Below, in pieces: positions 1 to 9,582 of a DNA stretch of 64,000 bases. Below the pieces are notes generated by a model. It searched no databases and was not told the origin of the DNA. It worked only from the letters and a program-made list of their open reading frames with translations. The stretch is from NCBI RefSeq assembly GCF_001014975.1, contig NZ_BBXA01000013.1, positions 186,001-250,000 on the forward strand. Reading direction: 5' to 3'. Within the stretch, counting starts at the first letter, position 1. Each line of letters begins with the position of its first letter. This DNA comes from Novosphingobium sp. MD-1 (GTDB lineage Bacteria; Pseudomonadota; Alphaproteobacteria; Sphingomonadales; Sphingomonadaceae). The position numbers were made by a program, and so were the translations under genes.

Positions 1-1565
1 ACGAACGCCGCACGGTGGAGGCGATCCGCGCGGCCTGGCCCGGCGTGGCCGTGCTGGCGAGCCACGAGGTGAGCCGCGAATGGCGCGAATATGAAAGGAC
101 CAACACCACCGTCCTGTCCGCCTATGTCTCGCCGATCGCGCGGCGCTATATCGAGCGGCTGGAACAGCGGCTGGCCGACGGCGGCTTTGGCCAGAAGCCC
201 TACATGATGCAGTCCAACGGCGGCATTGCCACCGCGGCGGCGGCCAAGGCGAACCCGATCACCATGGTCGAATCCGGACCCGCCAGCGGCATCTACGCCG
301 CCGCCCATGTCGGCCGGGCGATCGGCGAGCCGAACCTGATCGTGCTCGATATCGGCGGCACCACGGCCAAGTGCACGCTGATCGAGGGCGGCCAGATCAA
401 GGTCTCGACCGACTACTACATCGAGCGCGACGGCAAGTCGCCCGGCTATCCGGTGCAGACACCCGTTTCCGAAATCGTCGAGATCGGCAACGGCGGCGGG
501 TCCATCGCGTGGGTCGATGCCGGCGGCAAGCTCCATGTCGGGCCGCAATCGGCCGGCGCGCGCCCGGGGCCGGCGGCCTATGGGCGCGGCGGCACCCGTC
601 CGACCACGACTGACGCCAATCTCCTGCTGGGCCGCATCGATCCGGCCAGCTTCGTCGGCGGGGAGGTGGAACCGGACTGGCAGGCGGTGGATGCCGCGTT
701 CGCGCCATTGTGCGACCAGCTCGGGCTCAGCCGCGCGGAACTGGCGCGCGGGGTGATCCGCATCGCCAACGCCAACATGACCACCGCGCTGCGGCTGGTG
801 TCCACCAACAAGGGCTACGATCCGCGCGATTTCGCGCTGATGGCCTTTGGCGGCGGCGGGGCGATGCACGCGGTGGCGCTGGCCGAGGAGCTCAAGGTGC
901 CGCGCGTGATCATCCCGGTTAACTCCTCCGTGTTCTCGGCCTGGGGGATGCTGCTGACCGACTTGCGGCGCGACTATATCCGCACCCGGTTGACTCCGCT
1001 CGCGCCCGGCAGCATCGACGCCGTGCGCGCCATCTTCGCCGAAATCGAGGCGGAGGCGCTGCGCGATTTCGCCGGCGAAGCGGGCGATCGCGCGCCGCTG
1101 TTCGAATACCGGGCGGACCTGCGCTATGCGGGGCAGGAACATACCGTGGGCATCGCCTTCCCGCTCGATGGCGATGCGCCGGTGGACGCCGCGATCGCGG
1201 CGTTTCACGAGGCGCACGAGAAGCGCTTCACCTACCGGCTCGACGCGGCGGTGCAGCTCGTCAACTTCCACCTTGTCGCCACCCTGCCGGTCGACAAGCC
1301 CGACCTTGCCGAGCGGGCGGTGACTGGCCTGACGCTGGCGGATGCGGTCAAGGGCACCCGGCGCGTCGATTTCGACACGCACGGCGTGCATGACGCGACG
1401 ATCTATGACGGGCTGCGGCTGGAGCCGGGGATGGCGTTGTCCGGCCCGGCGGTGATCCAGGAGCCGGCCGTTACCCTGCCGCTGCCGCCGGGCGCGCGTG
1501 CCGAAGTCGATCGCCTTGGCAATTACCATGTCCATCTTCCCCAGCCCGAAGGAGCGCGCCCGTGA
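1..1565 (+). CDS. hyuA: Hydantoinase/oxoprolinase subunit A (HyuA), 5' truncated by window edge
   Basis: ATP-dependent ring-opening amidohydrolase, A subunit of the N-methylhydantoinase/5-oxoprolinase/caprolactamase type, acting in the cytoplasm with a B subunit on a cyclic amide. The frame is open from base 3, and the residues before the first possible GTG (base 15) already fit the family, so the true start lies upstream. About 520 of the usual ~680 residues are present. Visible features are the SHEV..EWREYERTNTTVLSAYV stretch that precedes the core, the sugar-kinase-like IVLDIGGTTAKCTL nucleotide loop, and GGGG near FALMAFGGGGAMHAVAL. The stop overlaps the hyuB start (GTGA), indicating translational coupling. 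The substrate cannot be read from the sequence; oxoproline, hydantoin and lactams are all possible. Confidence 0.9.
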   Translation, partial: ERRTVEAIRAAWPGVAVLASHEVSREWREYERTNTTVLSAYVSPIARRYIERLEQRLADGGFGQKPYMMQSNGGIATAAAAKANPITMVESGPASGIYAAAHVGRAIGEPNLIVLDIGGTTAKCTLIEGGQIKVSTDYYIERDGKSPGYPVQTPVSEIVEIGNGGGSIAWVDAGGKLHVGPQSAGARPGPAAYGRGGTRPTTTDANLLLGRIDPASFVGGEVEPDWQAVDAAFAPLCDQLGLSRAELARGVIRIANANMTTALRLVSTNKGYDPRDFALMAFGGGGAMHAVALAEELKVPRVIIPVNSSVFSAWGMLLTDLRRDYIRTRLTPLAPGSIDAVRAIFAEIEAEALRDFAGEAGDRAPLFEYRADLRYAGQEHTVGIAFPLDGDAPVDAAIAAFHEAHEKRFTYRLDAAVQLVNFHLVATLPVDKPDLAERAVTGLTLADAVKGTRRVDFDTHGVHDATIYDGLRLEPGMALSGPAVIQEPAVTLPLPPGARAEVDRLGNYHVHLPQPEGARP

Positions 1566-3238
1566 GCACCGATCCCTTCACCCAGGAAATCATCAAGGAC
1601 GCGCTCGTGGCCCTGGGCGACGAGATGTTCAACGCGATGATCCGTACCTCGATGAGCCCGATCATCTACGAGACGACCGACTTCGCCGTGGGCGCGACCG
1701 ACGCGCGCGGCAACCTGCTGGCGCAGGGCAACGGCGTGACCGGCTTCCTCGCCACGCTCGATACCGCCGTGCAGAGCACGCTGGAGCACTGGCCGCTCGA
1801 CCGGATCAGGCCGGGCGACATCTTCGTCACCAATTCGCCCTACGAAGGCGGCGGCACGCACCTGTCGGACGTGGTGATCCTCTATCCGGTCTTTGTCGAC
1901 GGCCGGCTGATCGCCTGGACCGTCAACAAGGCGCACTGGACCGAAGTGGGCGGCACTTATCCCGGCAGCGCGACCACCGCATCGACCGACATCTTCCAGG
2001 AAGGGCTGCACCTGCGCTTCCTCAAGCTGTTCGACGAAGGCCGCATGAACGAGGCGCTGGTCGAGTTGATCCGCACCAACGTTCGTCTGCCCGACAGCAC
2101 CATCGGCGACATGCACGCGGGCGTGGCCGCTTGCCGCGTGGGCGGGCGGCGGATCGTCGAACTCGCCGCGAAATACGGGGTCGACGATCTGCTGGCGGCG
2201 ATGGATTCGCTGCTCGACTATGGCGAGCGCATGACGCGCGAGGAGCTGAAGAAGCTGCCCAAGGGCGTGTTCACCGCCGAGGACGTGGTGGAAGAGGACG
2301 GGCACGGCAACGGCCCGTTCGTGATCAAGGTCAAGGTGACGATCACCGACGACCGGATGATCGCCGATTTTACCGGCACCAGCGGCCAGGCGCCGGGGCC
2401 GATCAACCTGTCCTACGCCGGCCTCATCACCGGCGTGCGCTGCACGTTCAAGGCGGTCACCAATACCGAGATTCCGGCCAACGGCGGCTGTTTCCGCGCG
2501 CTGGAGGTGATCTGCCCGGAAGGCACGATCCTGTCGGCGAAAAGCCCGGCGCCGGTTTCGATCTACTATGAATCGCTGCTGGGCGCGATCGAGGTCATGT
2601 GGAAGGCGCTGGCCCCGCTGATGCCGCACAAGCTGCCGGTGGGCCACCAGCGTACCGTGGGCGCGACGTTCATTTCCGGGCTTCTGCCCGGCACTGAAGA
2701 CCTGTTCGTGATGGGCGAGCCGCTGGTGGGCGGCTGGGGCGCGGGCATCGATCACGACGGCGATGCCGGCCAGTTCTGCGCCGCCAATGGCGAGACGTTC
2801 AACATCCCCATCGAACTGGCCGAAAGCCGCTACGGCTTCGAGATCGACCAGTATGCCTTGCACGACGAGGACGGCGGCGCGGGCGAATACCGTGGCGGCA
2901 AGGGCGTGGTGCTGGACTATCGCGTGACGGCGAAGGAAGCCTTCCTCACCTATTCCGCCACGCGCACCACCTCGCGCCCGTGGGGGCTGGCCGGCGGTGG
3001 CGAAGGCTCCACCAACCGCGCCGAGATCCTGCGCCGCGATGGCTCGGTGGAGACTTATTCGATGGTCACCGGCGCGCGGGCGGTGGAAGGGGAGATCTTC
3101 CGGCTCGTCAGCGCGACGGGTGGCGGCTATGGTGATCCGATGAAACGCGATCGATCCCGCCTGCTGGCCGACCTGCGCGATGGCTATGTCACGTCGGAGC
3201 AGGCGCGGCGCGATTACGGGTTCGATCCGGCGGCATGA
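1562..3238 (+). CDS. hyuB: Hydantoinase/oxoprolinase subunit B (HyuB)
   Basis: B subunit partner of the preceding HyuA; together the two hydrolyse a cyclic amide with ATP. The 558-residue length is normal for the family. The N-terminal DPFTQEIIKDALVALGDEMFNAMIRTS region, the NSPYEGGGTHLSDV motif and the C-terminal GGKG and TGGGYGDP stretches are family hallmarks. It starts with GTG in a four-base GTGA overlap with hyuA and ends in an ATGA overlap with the M24 peptidase gene, so the three form a tight operon. HyuAB-type enzymes in Aromatoleum (IaaCE) open the lactam ring of 2-oxindole-3-acetate; a similar role here is speculative. Confidence 0.92.
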   Translation: MSTDPFTQEIIKDALVALGDEMFNAMIRTSMSPIIYETTDFAVGATDARGNLLAQGNGVTGFLATLDTAVQSTLEHWPLDRIRPGDIFVTNSPYEGGGTHLSDVVILYPVFVDGRLIAWTVNKAHWTEVGGTYPGSATTASTDIFQEGLHLRFLKLFDEGRMNEALVELIRTNVRLPDSTIGDMHAGVAACRVGGRRIVELAAKYGVDDLLAAMDSLLDYGERMTREELKKLPKGVFTAEDVVEEDGHGNGPFVIKVKVTITDDRMIADFTGTSGQAPGPINLSYAGLITGVRCTFKAVTNTEIPANGGCFRALEVICPEGTILSAKSPAPVSIYYESLLGAIEVMWKALAPLMPHKLPVGHQRTVGATFISGLLPGTEDLFVMGEPLVGGWGAGIDHDGDAGQFCAANGETFNIPIELAESRYGFEIDQYALHDEDGGAGEYRGGKGVVLDYRVTAKEAFLTYSATRTTSRPWGLAGGGEGSTNRAEILRRDGSVETYSMVTGARAVEGEIFRLVSATGGGYGDPMKRDRSRLLADLRDGYVTSEQARRDYGFDPAA

Positions 3239-4425
3239 TCGGCGGATCGACCATCGCGGCCGAACTGGCCACGATCCAGCCGTGGGCGGATCGCGCGCCC
3301 GCGATCACGCTGGCGGAGCGGCAGGCCCGGATCGAGCGTGCCCGCGCGGCCATGGTCGATGCCGGGGCGGATGCGCTGCTGGTGGGGGCGGGGCTCAGCC
3401 TCTCGTACTTCACCGGGATCGGCTGGGGCATGATCGAACGGCTGGTGGCGATGGTGCTGACGCCGCGCGGCAAGCCCTACATCGTCTGTCCGGCGTTCGA
3501 GCAGGGGTCGCTCGAGGCGATCCTGACCCTGGATGTCGATCTGCGGTTGTGGGAGGAGCACGAAAGTCCTTCCGCACTGGTCACCGCGATCCTGCGCGAA
3601 GCCGGCGCCACGCGGCTGGCGATCGATCCGGCGCTGCCGTTCGGCATGGCGGAGAGGGTCCGGCTGGCGGCGCCCTCTGCCTCGGTCCTCGATGCCACCC
3701 CGATCATCGACGGGTGCCGGGCGATCAAGTCGGAGCCGGAACTGGCGCTGATGCGGCAAGCCAAGCGGATGACGCTGGAAGTCCAGCGCCGCGCCGCCCG
3801 CGTTCTCGCCCCCGGTATCCGCGCCAGCGCCGTGCGCGGCTTCATCGATGCCGCGCACAAGGCGATCGGCAGCGCCGGCAGCACGTTCTGCATCGTCCAG
3901 TTCGGCGCTTCCACCGCCTTCCCGCACGGCTTGCCGCAGGACGACGAACTGCGCGAGGGCGACATGGTGCTGATCGACACCGGCTGCGCGGTGGAAGGCT
4001 ACAATTCCGACATCACCCGCAGCTACGTTTTCGGCAAGGCGGATGACGAACAGAGCCGTATCTGGGACATCGAGGCCGAGGCGCAACGCGCGGCGTTCGA
4101 CGCCGTGCGCCCCGGCGTGCCCTGCGCCGCGATCGACGCGGCGGCGCGGGCGGTGCTGGAACGGCACGGACTGGGTCCGGACTACCGCCTGCCCGGCCTG
4201 CCGCATCGCACCGGCCACGGCATCGGCCTGTCGATTCACGAAGGTCCCTATCTCGTGCGCGGAGACGAGACGCCGCTGAAGCCCGGCATGTGCTTTTCCA
4301 ACGAGCCGATGATCGTGGTGCCGGGCCGGTTCGGGGTGCGGCTGGAGGATCATTTCCACGTCACCGATCACGGCGCGCGCTGGTTTACCGAGCCTTCGCG
4401 GGCAATCGACGAACCGTTCGCCTGA
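3235..4425 (+). CDS. M24-family aminopeptidase P/creatinase-like hydrolase
   Basis: Pita-bread-fold metallohydrolase of 396 residues (Xaa-Pro dipeptidase, creatinase and ectoine-hydrolase superfamily). It has an N-terminal creatinase-like domain (about residues 1-160) and a C-terminal catalytic domain. The five metal ligands can be picked out: Asp in MVLIDTGCAVEGYNSDITRSY (two Asp), His in GHGIGLSIHEG, Glu in FSNEPMIV and Glu in VRLEDHFHV. It is therefore likely an active di-metal enzyme. The start overlaps the hyuB stop (ATGA). In this context it probably cleaves the N-carbamoyl or amino-acid amide released by HyuAB. Substrate specificity is unknown. Confidence 0.88.
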   Translation: MIGGSTIAAELATIQPWADRAPAITLAERQARIERARAAMVDAGADALLVGAGLSLSYFTGIGWGMIERLVAMVLTPRGKPYIVCPAFEQGSLEAILTLDVDLRLWEEHESPSALVTAILREAGATRLAIDPALPFGMAERVRLAAPSASVLDATPIIDGCRAIKSEPELALMRQAKRMTLEVQRRAARVLAPGIRASAVRGFIDAAHKAIGSAGSTFCIVQFGASTAFPHGLPQDDELREGDMVLIDTGCAVEGYNSDITRSYVFGKADDEQSRIWDIEAEAQRAAFDAVRPGVPCAAIDAAARAVLERHGLGPDYRLPGLPHRTGHGIGLSIHEGPYLVRGDETPLKPGMCFSNEPMIVVPGRFGVRLEDHFHVTDHGARWFTEPSRAIDEPFA

Positions 4426-4473
4426 CGGGGCGCCTTGCCTTGCGGCATAGGCTCAAGTCCTTACGATTGCGGC

Positions 4474-5544
4474 ATGAACGATCCCGATATCAGGAAATCC
4501 TGCACCCGCTCGCTATCGTACCATGGCTTTTCCGGACCGCGCGAACAGCTTCTCGCGCTGGCCGACTATGCGCCCGAGGATGAGGCCGCGGATGTCTATG
4601 GCGCCGGTGGCGCCGTGGCGCGGCTCGAGGAGCGCACGGCCGCATTGCTGGGCAAGCCGGCTGCACGGTTCTTCATCAAGGGCATGACCGCGCAATACTG
4701 CGCGCTCCGCGTCCACGCCGACGCGCGCGGGACTGACACGGTCGCGATGCATCCGCAGGGGCATATCGCGTCGGACGAAGGGGACGGGCTCGAACGCGTG
4801 GCCGGCCTGAAGGTTGTCCGCCTCGGCCGCTATCAGCCGTTCGATCTTGCCGCGCTGCAAGCCGTGGAGGAGAAGCTGGCGGCGGTGGTCGTCGAACTGC
4901 CGCTGCGCCGGTCAGGCTATTTGCTGCCGCCGCTGGACGAATTGCGGGCGATGTCCGCGTGGTGTCGTGAAAAGGGTATCCCGCTGCATTTCGATGGTGC
5001 GCGGCTGTGGGAAGGGGCGGCGGGGTATGACGTCGCGCTGACCGATCTCGCCGACCTCGCGGATACGGTCTATGTGTCCTACTACAAGGGGCTCGGCGGC
5101 CTGGGCGGCGCGGCGCTGGTTGGCGATGACGCCTTCATCCGGCGTCTCGCGCCATGGAAAACCCGCTTCGCGGGCAACCTCGCGACGGCCTTTCCGCAGG
5201 CGCTTTCGGCGCTGGCGGGCATCGATCAGCATCTGGCCCGCATGCCCGAATATGTCCGCCGCGCACGCGATCTGGCCGAGGTGTTGGCCTCCGACGGGCG
5301 GATCATCGTTCACCCGGTCATTCCCCACGCGAACAGCTTCCAGCTCCTGCTGCCGGGAACGCCCGCCGATCTGGACCAGAGACACGCGGCGTTCGCGCGG
5401 CAGCATGGCGTCTGGCTGTTCAACGCCTTCACCGAATCCCCGATCGAGGGACGCTCGATCGCCGAAGTGGTGATCGGAGCGGCGTCCGATACCTGGGAGA
5501 ACGGCGAAGTCGCGCGCTGGATCGATGCCTTGCTGGCCGCCTAG
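4474..5544 (+). CDS. Threonine aldolase-like PLP beta-eliminating lyase
   Basis: Fold-type I PLP enzyme of 356 residues from the threonine aldolase/beta-eliminating lyase family. Lys205 in VSYYKGLGG is the expected Schiff-base lysine, and Asp174 and Arg177 in HFDGARLW fit the cofactor-binding motif. The ATG was preferred over an upstream in-frame TTG 39 bases earlier because the extra residues do not resemble the family. It follows the hyuAB-M24 operon by about 48 bases and may use the amino acid those enzymes release, for example cleaving a beta-hydroxy-amino acid to glycine and an aldehyde. The true substrate is not evident. Confidence 0.85.
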   Translation: MNDPDIRKSCTRSLSYHGFSGPREQLLALADYAPEDEAADVYGAGGAVARLEERTAALLGKPAARFFIKGMTAQYCALRVHADARGTDTVAMHPQGHIASDEGDGLERVAGLKVVRLGRYQPFDLAALQAVEEKLAAVVVELPLRRSGYLLPPLDELRAMSAWCREKGIPLHFDGARLWEGAAGYDVALTDLADLADTVYVSYYKGLGGLGGAALVGDDAFIRRLAPWKTRFAGNLATAFPQALSALAGIDQHLARMPEYVRRARDLAEVLASDGRIIVHPVIPHANSFQLLLPGTPADLDQRHAAFARQHGVWLFNAFTESPIEGRSIAEVVIGAASDTWENGEVARWIDALLAA

Positions 5545-5549
5545 ACATT

Positions 5550-5585
5550 CGGGCCATCGCGGCGGGCTGATGCCGCGATGGCCCG
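5550..5585. terminator. Bidirectional hairpin terminator between convergent genes
   Basis: A perfect 14-bp stem (CGGGCCATCGCGGC paired with its complement) encloses an 8-base loop and fills the gap between two convergent stop codons. There is no long T run on either side. It probably ends both the hyuAB/aldolase operon and the minus-strand TonB-receptor operon. Confidence 0.8.
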
Positions 5586-5591
5586 ACCGCG

Positions 5592-7703
5592 TCAGAACTT
5601 GACCTTGGCTTCCACCGCCCAGGTCGCCGGCTGCGCGCGGAACCCGATATCGGTATCGGACCCGGAATAGGCCTTCGGGTTGTAGTCGCTGTAATATTTC
5701 TCGTTGAAGATGTTGCGGCCGCTGAAATAGAGGCCCCAGCGCTCGTTCTCGACGCCCACGCGCACATCGACGAGGTTCATCGGGTTCTGCACCTGGCGGT
5801 TGTCCACCTGCCAGTACTTGCGCCCCTTGTGCGCATAGTCGAGCCGCAGCAGCAGCCCGAAATCGTCGGTCAGCGGGCGGTTGTACTGGAAGCCGGCATT
5901 CATCGACCAGGTCGTGGTCTTGGGCGTGTGGTTGCCCACGGAGGCGGGATCGACCACGTTCTTGCGGATGTTGGTATCGGTCGTGCCAATGGCGCCGAAC
6001 AATTGCAGGCCCTTGGTGGGCAGCGCCTGCATTTCCAGCTCGACACCCCAGATATGCACCTTGTCGATATTGCCGATGATCTGCGAGGCCGTGGCGACAT
6101 CGATGTAGAAATACTGGAAATCCTTGCTGACGGCCTTGTAGACCGCCCCGTTCAGGATCAGGCGGCGATCGAACCAGCTCGTCTTGAAGCCGGCCTCGTA
6201 GTTCGCCAGCTTTTCCGCGCGGAACACCGGGATGCTCACCGTGGGCGCGTTGAACCCGCCCGAACGGAAGCCGGTGCTGTACGTCGCGTAGACGAGCTGC
6301 CGGTCGTTGAACTTGTAGGTCAGCGTCGCCTTGGGCTGGACGTTGTCGAAGCTGGTCTTGCGCACCACGCCCGATGCCAGGTCGGTCTGCCGCCGTTCGT
6401 CCCGATCGTAGCGCAGCGCACCCGACAGGGTGAGGTGATCGCTCAGGTCGTAATCGACGTTGCCATAGACGGCATAGGCGTTGTTGCTGTTGTCCTCGCT
6501 CAGCCGGATCAGGGCCAGCGCGGGATTGTCGATCTGATCGCGCGATCCGTTCAGGTCGATGAAGGCGCGGGTCAGCAGGCTGCGCTTGGTGTGCAGGTAA
6601 TAGCCGCCGAGAATCCAGCGGAACGGCCCCTTGCCGTTGGAGACGAGGCGCAATTCCTGGCTGGTCAGCTTGACGCGCAGGTCCTGTCCCTGGCCGGCCT
6701 GGATGCCGAAGCCGAGGAAACCACCCGGATTGTCCACCGGATTGCCGAAATCTAGATCGCCGCGATAGCTCTCCTTGATGTCGGTATAGGCGGTGATGCT
6801 GGTCAGCGTGGCGGCGCCGAGATCGAGATCGATCTTGGCCGAGGTATCGAACAGGTGGCCGAACGTCAGGCCTTCGATGTTCGAGCTGGGCAGCCGGAAA
6901 TCATTGGCCAGCCCGGAAGGGACGCGGCTGTCATAGATCGCGCCGGCGCGGAAATCGCGGTAGGAGGCGCGCAGGTCGATCTTCAGGTTGTCGCTGAGCG
7001 AGGCCTTGAACTTGCCGCGCAGTTCCCAGTCGTGGTCGATGAAATCGACGTTCTTGTTGCTGTAGGTGTTGCGGATGCGCCCGTTGTCGGTCTTGTACGA
7101 TCCGGCGACGCGCAGGCCCGCGTCATCGCCGACCGGGGTGGAGAGCGAGCCGGTCACGTCGATGGCGTCGCCCCGGCCATAGCTGGCGTCGAGCGCGCCT
7201 TCCATGTGGTCGGACGGGTCCTTGGTGATGATGTTCATCGCCCCGCCGATGGCGTTGCGTCCGTAAAGGCCGCCTTGCGGTCCCTTCAGCACTTCGATCC
7301 GCTGGATATCGAACAGGTTCATCCGCAGTTGCTTCTGGCTGTTCTGGGGAACGCCGTCGACGATCACCGCCACGGGCGAATCCGCATTGTTGATCTGCGT
7401 GACGCCGCGCACCACCACGAACGAGTTGAGATAAGTGAAGCTTTCGTCGAACGAGACGTTGGGCACCAGATTGACGAATTCGTGCGTGGATTTGATGCCC
7501 GCGTCGGCGATCTTTTCCTCGGAGAACGCGGCTACCTGGATCGGCACGTTCTGGAGGTTCTCCTGGCGCCGCTGCGCGGTCACCACGATATCGCCAAAGC
7601 CCTGGTTCTGCGGCGCTTCCTGCGCCATTGCGTGCGTTCCGGCGGTCAGTCCGGCAATTGCGATGGCCAGCCGGCCGGCGCCCCTCATGTTGTTCGTTCC
7701 CAT
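5592..7703 (-). CDS. TonB-dependent outer-membrane receptor (1 of 4)
   Basis: Outer-membrane active transporter of 703 residues. A signal peptide (about residues 1-27, ending AMAQ) is followed by the TonB-box/plug region IVVTAQRRQENLQNVPIQV, a plug with RIEVLKGPQGGLYGRNAIGGAMNI, and a 22-strand barrel that ends in an aromatic residue (KVKF). This is the large sphingomonad class often annotated FecA/CirA-like, which takes up organic substrates rather than only siderophores. A Shine-Dalgarno AAAGGGG precedes the ATG. It is the last gene of the HyuA/DUF917/racemase operon, so its cargo is plausibly that pathway's substrate. Confidence 0.93.
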   Translation of the reverse strand: MGTNNMRGAGRLAIAIAGLTAGTHAMAQEAPQNQGFGDIVVTAQRRQENLQNVPIQVAAFSEEKIADAGIKSTHEFVNLVPNVSFDESFTYLNSFVVVRGVTQINNADSPVAVIVDGVPQNSQKQLRMNLFDIQRIEVLKGPQGGLYGRNAIGGAMNIITKDPSDHMEGALDASYGRGDAIDVTGSLSTPVGDDAGLRVAGSYKTDNGRIRNTYSNKNVDFIDHDWELRGKFKASLSDNLKIDLRASYRDFRAGAIYDSRVPSGLANDFRLPSSNIEGLTFGHLFDTSAKIDLDLGAATLTSITAYTDIKESYRGDLDFGNPVDNPGGFLGFGIQAGQGQDLRVKLTSQELRLVSNGKGPFRWILGGYYLHTKRSLLTRAFIDLNGSRDQIDNPALALIRLSEDNSNNAYAVYGNVDYDLSDHLTLSGALRYDRDERRQTDLASGVVRKTSFDNVQPKATLTYKFNDRQLVYATYSTGFRSGGFNAPTVSIPVFRAEKLANYEAGFKTSWFDRRLILNGAVYKAVSKDFQYFYIDVATASQIIGNIDKVHIWGVELEMQALPTKGLQLFGAIGTTDTNIRKNVVDPASVGNHTPKTTTWSMNAGFQYNRPLTDDFGLLLRLDYAHKGRKYWQVDNRQVQNPMNLVDVRVGVENERWGLYFSGRNIFNEKYYSDYNPKAYSGSDTDIGFRAQPATWAVEAKVKF

Positions 7704-7717
7704 CGTCTTTCCCCTTT

Positions 7718-8467
7718 TTATGCCCCGTGTCGAGCGATGCCTATCTCCGGGTATCCCCTCAGCTCCTTGTCGCGTGGCGTGCCGTACGTGCGCTTGCTGT
7801 GCGCCAGCCCGGCGCGGACCAGGCCGTCCGCCATGCAGACCGTGGCCGGGACCGGATCGATCACCGGCAGACTATGTCCGTGGGCGCGCAAGGTTGCGGC
7901 AATGGCCTGCGCGCAGCCGAGGAAGCCTGTGCAGCCCAGCACGATGGCGTGCGCGCCATCCTCCTCCACGGCCGCCCGCGAAGCCTGCGCCAGTTCCGTC
8001 GTCAGCCGTTCGGGCGCGGCTTCCAGTTCGAGCACCGGAATGCCGATGACCCTTACGGACGCGAGCTTTTCGCCCACGCCATAGACCTTCGCCAGATTCT
8101 CGATCATCGGCACGACCGAATCGAGCACCGTCACCACGCTGAACCGGTGGCCGAGCATGGCGGCGAGATGCATGGCGGTCTGCGCCGGCCCCAGCACGGG
8201 AATGGACACCACCTCGCGCGCGGCCTTCAGCCCCGGATCGCCCATGCAGTCGATGACAATGGCGTCCGCGCCCGCACGTTCCGCCCTGATCGCCTCGACC
8301 ACGATGCCCGGGACGGCCATCGCCTCGTCGAATTCGCACTCGATAGAGGCCGGGCCGGTCGCGAGCAGCGACTGGGTGATCACCAGATCGTCGCGCATCA
8401 GCGGTGCCACGTCGTCCAGCGTGCGGATCCCTTCGGTGATGACGGGGGTGATGAGGTGCACTCGCAT
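7718..8467 (-). CDS. Asp/Glu (hydantoin/allantoin-type) racemase
   Basis: Cytoplasmic cofactor-independent racemase of 249 residues. Both catalytic cysteines of the superfamily are present: Cys74 in VIDCMGDPG and Cys179 in IVLGCTGF. The N-terminus MRVHLITPVI is typical of hydantoin racemases. The ATG overlaps the upstream DUF917 stop by one base (TGATG), and this was preferred over longer in-frame starts inside DUF917. It sits between DUF917/HyuA and a TonB receptor, which suggests it equilibrates the enantiomers of a hydantoin- or amino-acid-like intermediate. A distant homologue lies at 27992-28732. Confidence 0.88.
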   Translation of the reverse strand: MRVHLITPVITEGIRTLDDVAPLMRDDLVITQSLLATGPASIECEFDEAMAVPGIVVEAIRAERAGADAIVIDCMGDPGLKAAREVVSIPVLGPAQTAMHLAAMLGHRFSVVTVLDSVVPMIENLAKVYGVGEKLASVRVIGIPVLELEAAPERLTTELAQASRAAVEEDGAHAIVLGCTGFLGCAQAIAATLRAHGHSLPVIDPVPATVCMADGLVRAGLAHSKRTYGTPRDKELRGYPEIGIARHGA

Positions 8468-9582
8468 CACGCGCACTCCCCGATCAGGTCGCGGACGGGC
8501 ACGTAGTCCTCGTCCAGCCCGAAGCATCGCGGGCCGACCACGTCCAGCGCGTGCGGCGTGGTGAGGATCGGCGGCGCGCTGCACGCCACCACGGCGACGC
8601 GCTGGCCATAGGCAAGCCGTTCGGTGGGAATGGCATGCGCGGTTTCGGCATCGACGATGGTGATAAGATCGGGGACGATGCCGCGCAGTTCGCCGTTGAC
8701 GTGCACAACGAGGTTCTCGTTCTGGAATCGGACTTCAGCCACACCAGTCGCCGCATCCGCCCCGCCCATGGCGGAGATCGTGCAACTGCCGAACACCCAG
8801 CCGCGCGTGGTATCGCGTTCGAGGCTGGTGATCTTGCCCCGGAACACCACCGCCGCGTCCGAATAATAGGCGTGGGCGCGCAGGGCATCGATCAGGCGAT
8901 CGAGCGGCGGGCGGGGATCGCCGCCGCGCGCGATCGCTTCGCCGATCCCGATCGCGCCGCTCAGCGTCAGCGGCACGGCGGCGCGGCGCGCCTGCGCCCC
9001 GGTCATCGGATAGCACGACATGCACACGCTGGCGCCCATCACCGCGGCGACGGGGCGCGCCAGTTCCTCGGCTTTCAGACCTGTGACCGTCTGGTAGAGT
9101 ACGCTGTTGCCGTGCTCGTCCGCGATCGTCATCGGGGCGCAGGCCACGCCCTCGATGTTGAAGCTGGTCATCTGGAGCGCGGGGAAGGCGCGGCCCATGC
9201 CGTCGGCATCAACGATCGGCAGCCCGCGCATCGCCGCGTAGGCGACCGGCATCATCGAATTGCAGCCGCCGATTTCGGCGGAAATGATCGCGGTGGCGGT
9301 GCGGCCCAGGAAGCGTTCCAGCACTTCCACGGCGCGGTGCTGGTCCTCGATCGAGAACAGCTTCTCGATCATCACCGTCGGCGCGCCCATCGCAGCGGCG
9401 ACGAACACGTTGTCCTCGTCCTTGAGATCCTCCGGCCGAACGATCGGGACGGGGCCGTATTGCGCGATCGCCTCGCGGCACAGGAGCGAGCCGAGATAGG
9501 GATCCCCGCCGCCGCCGGTGCCCAGGAAGGCCGATCCGATCGCCAGGTGTTCGATATTGTCGAGCGTGATTTCGCGAACCAT
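8467..9582 (-). CDS. DUF917 family protein paired with hydantoinase A
   Basis: A 371-residue member of the DUF917 family, which commonly sits next to short HyuA proteins and is thought to act as their partner subunit. The N-terminal IEHLAIGSAFLGTGGGGDPYLG with its glycine cluster and the MGAPTVMIEKL motif are diagnostic. Its GTG/ATG context is clear: GGAGGT lies six bases before the ATG, and the start overlaps the hyuA stop (TGATG). No reaction has been firmly assigned to the family. The operon arrangement suggests a HyuA/DUF917 complex acting on a cyclic amide, followed by the racemase. Confidence 0.88.
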   Translation of the reverse strand: MVREITLDNIEHLAIGSAFLGTGGGGDPYLGSLLCREAIAQYGPVPIVRPEDLKDEDNVFVAAAMGAPTVMIEKLFSIEDQHRAVEVLERFLGRTATAIISAEIGGCNSMMPVAYAAMRGLPIVDADGMGRAFPALQMTSFNIEGVACAPMTIADEHGNSVLYQTVTGLKAEELARPVAAVMGASVCMSCYPMTGAQARRAAVPLTLSGAIGIGEAIARGGDPRPPLDRLIDALRAHAYYSDAAVVFRGKITSLERDTTRGWVFGSCTISAMGGADAATGVAEVRFQNENLVVHVNGELRGIVPDLITIVDAETAHAIPTERLAYGQRVAVVACSAPPILTTPHALDVVGPRCFGLDEDYVPVRDLIGECA

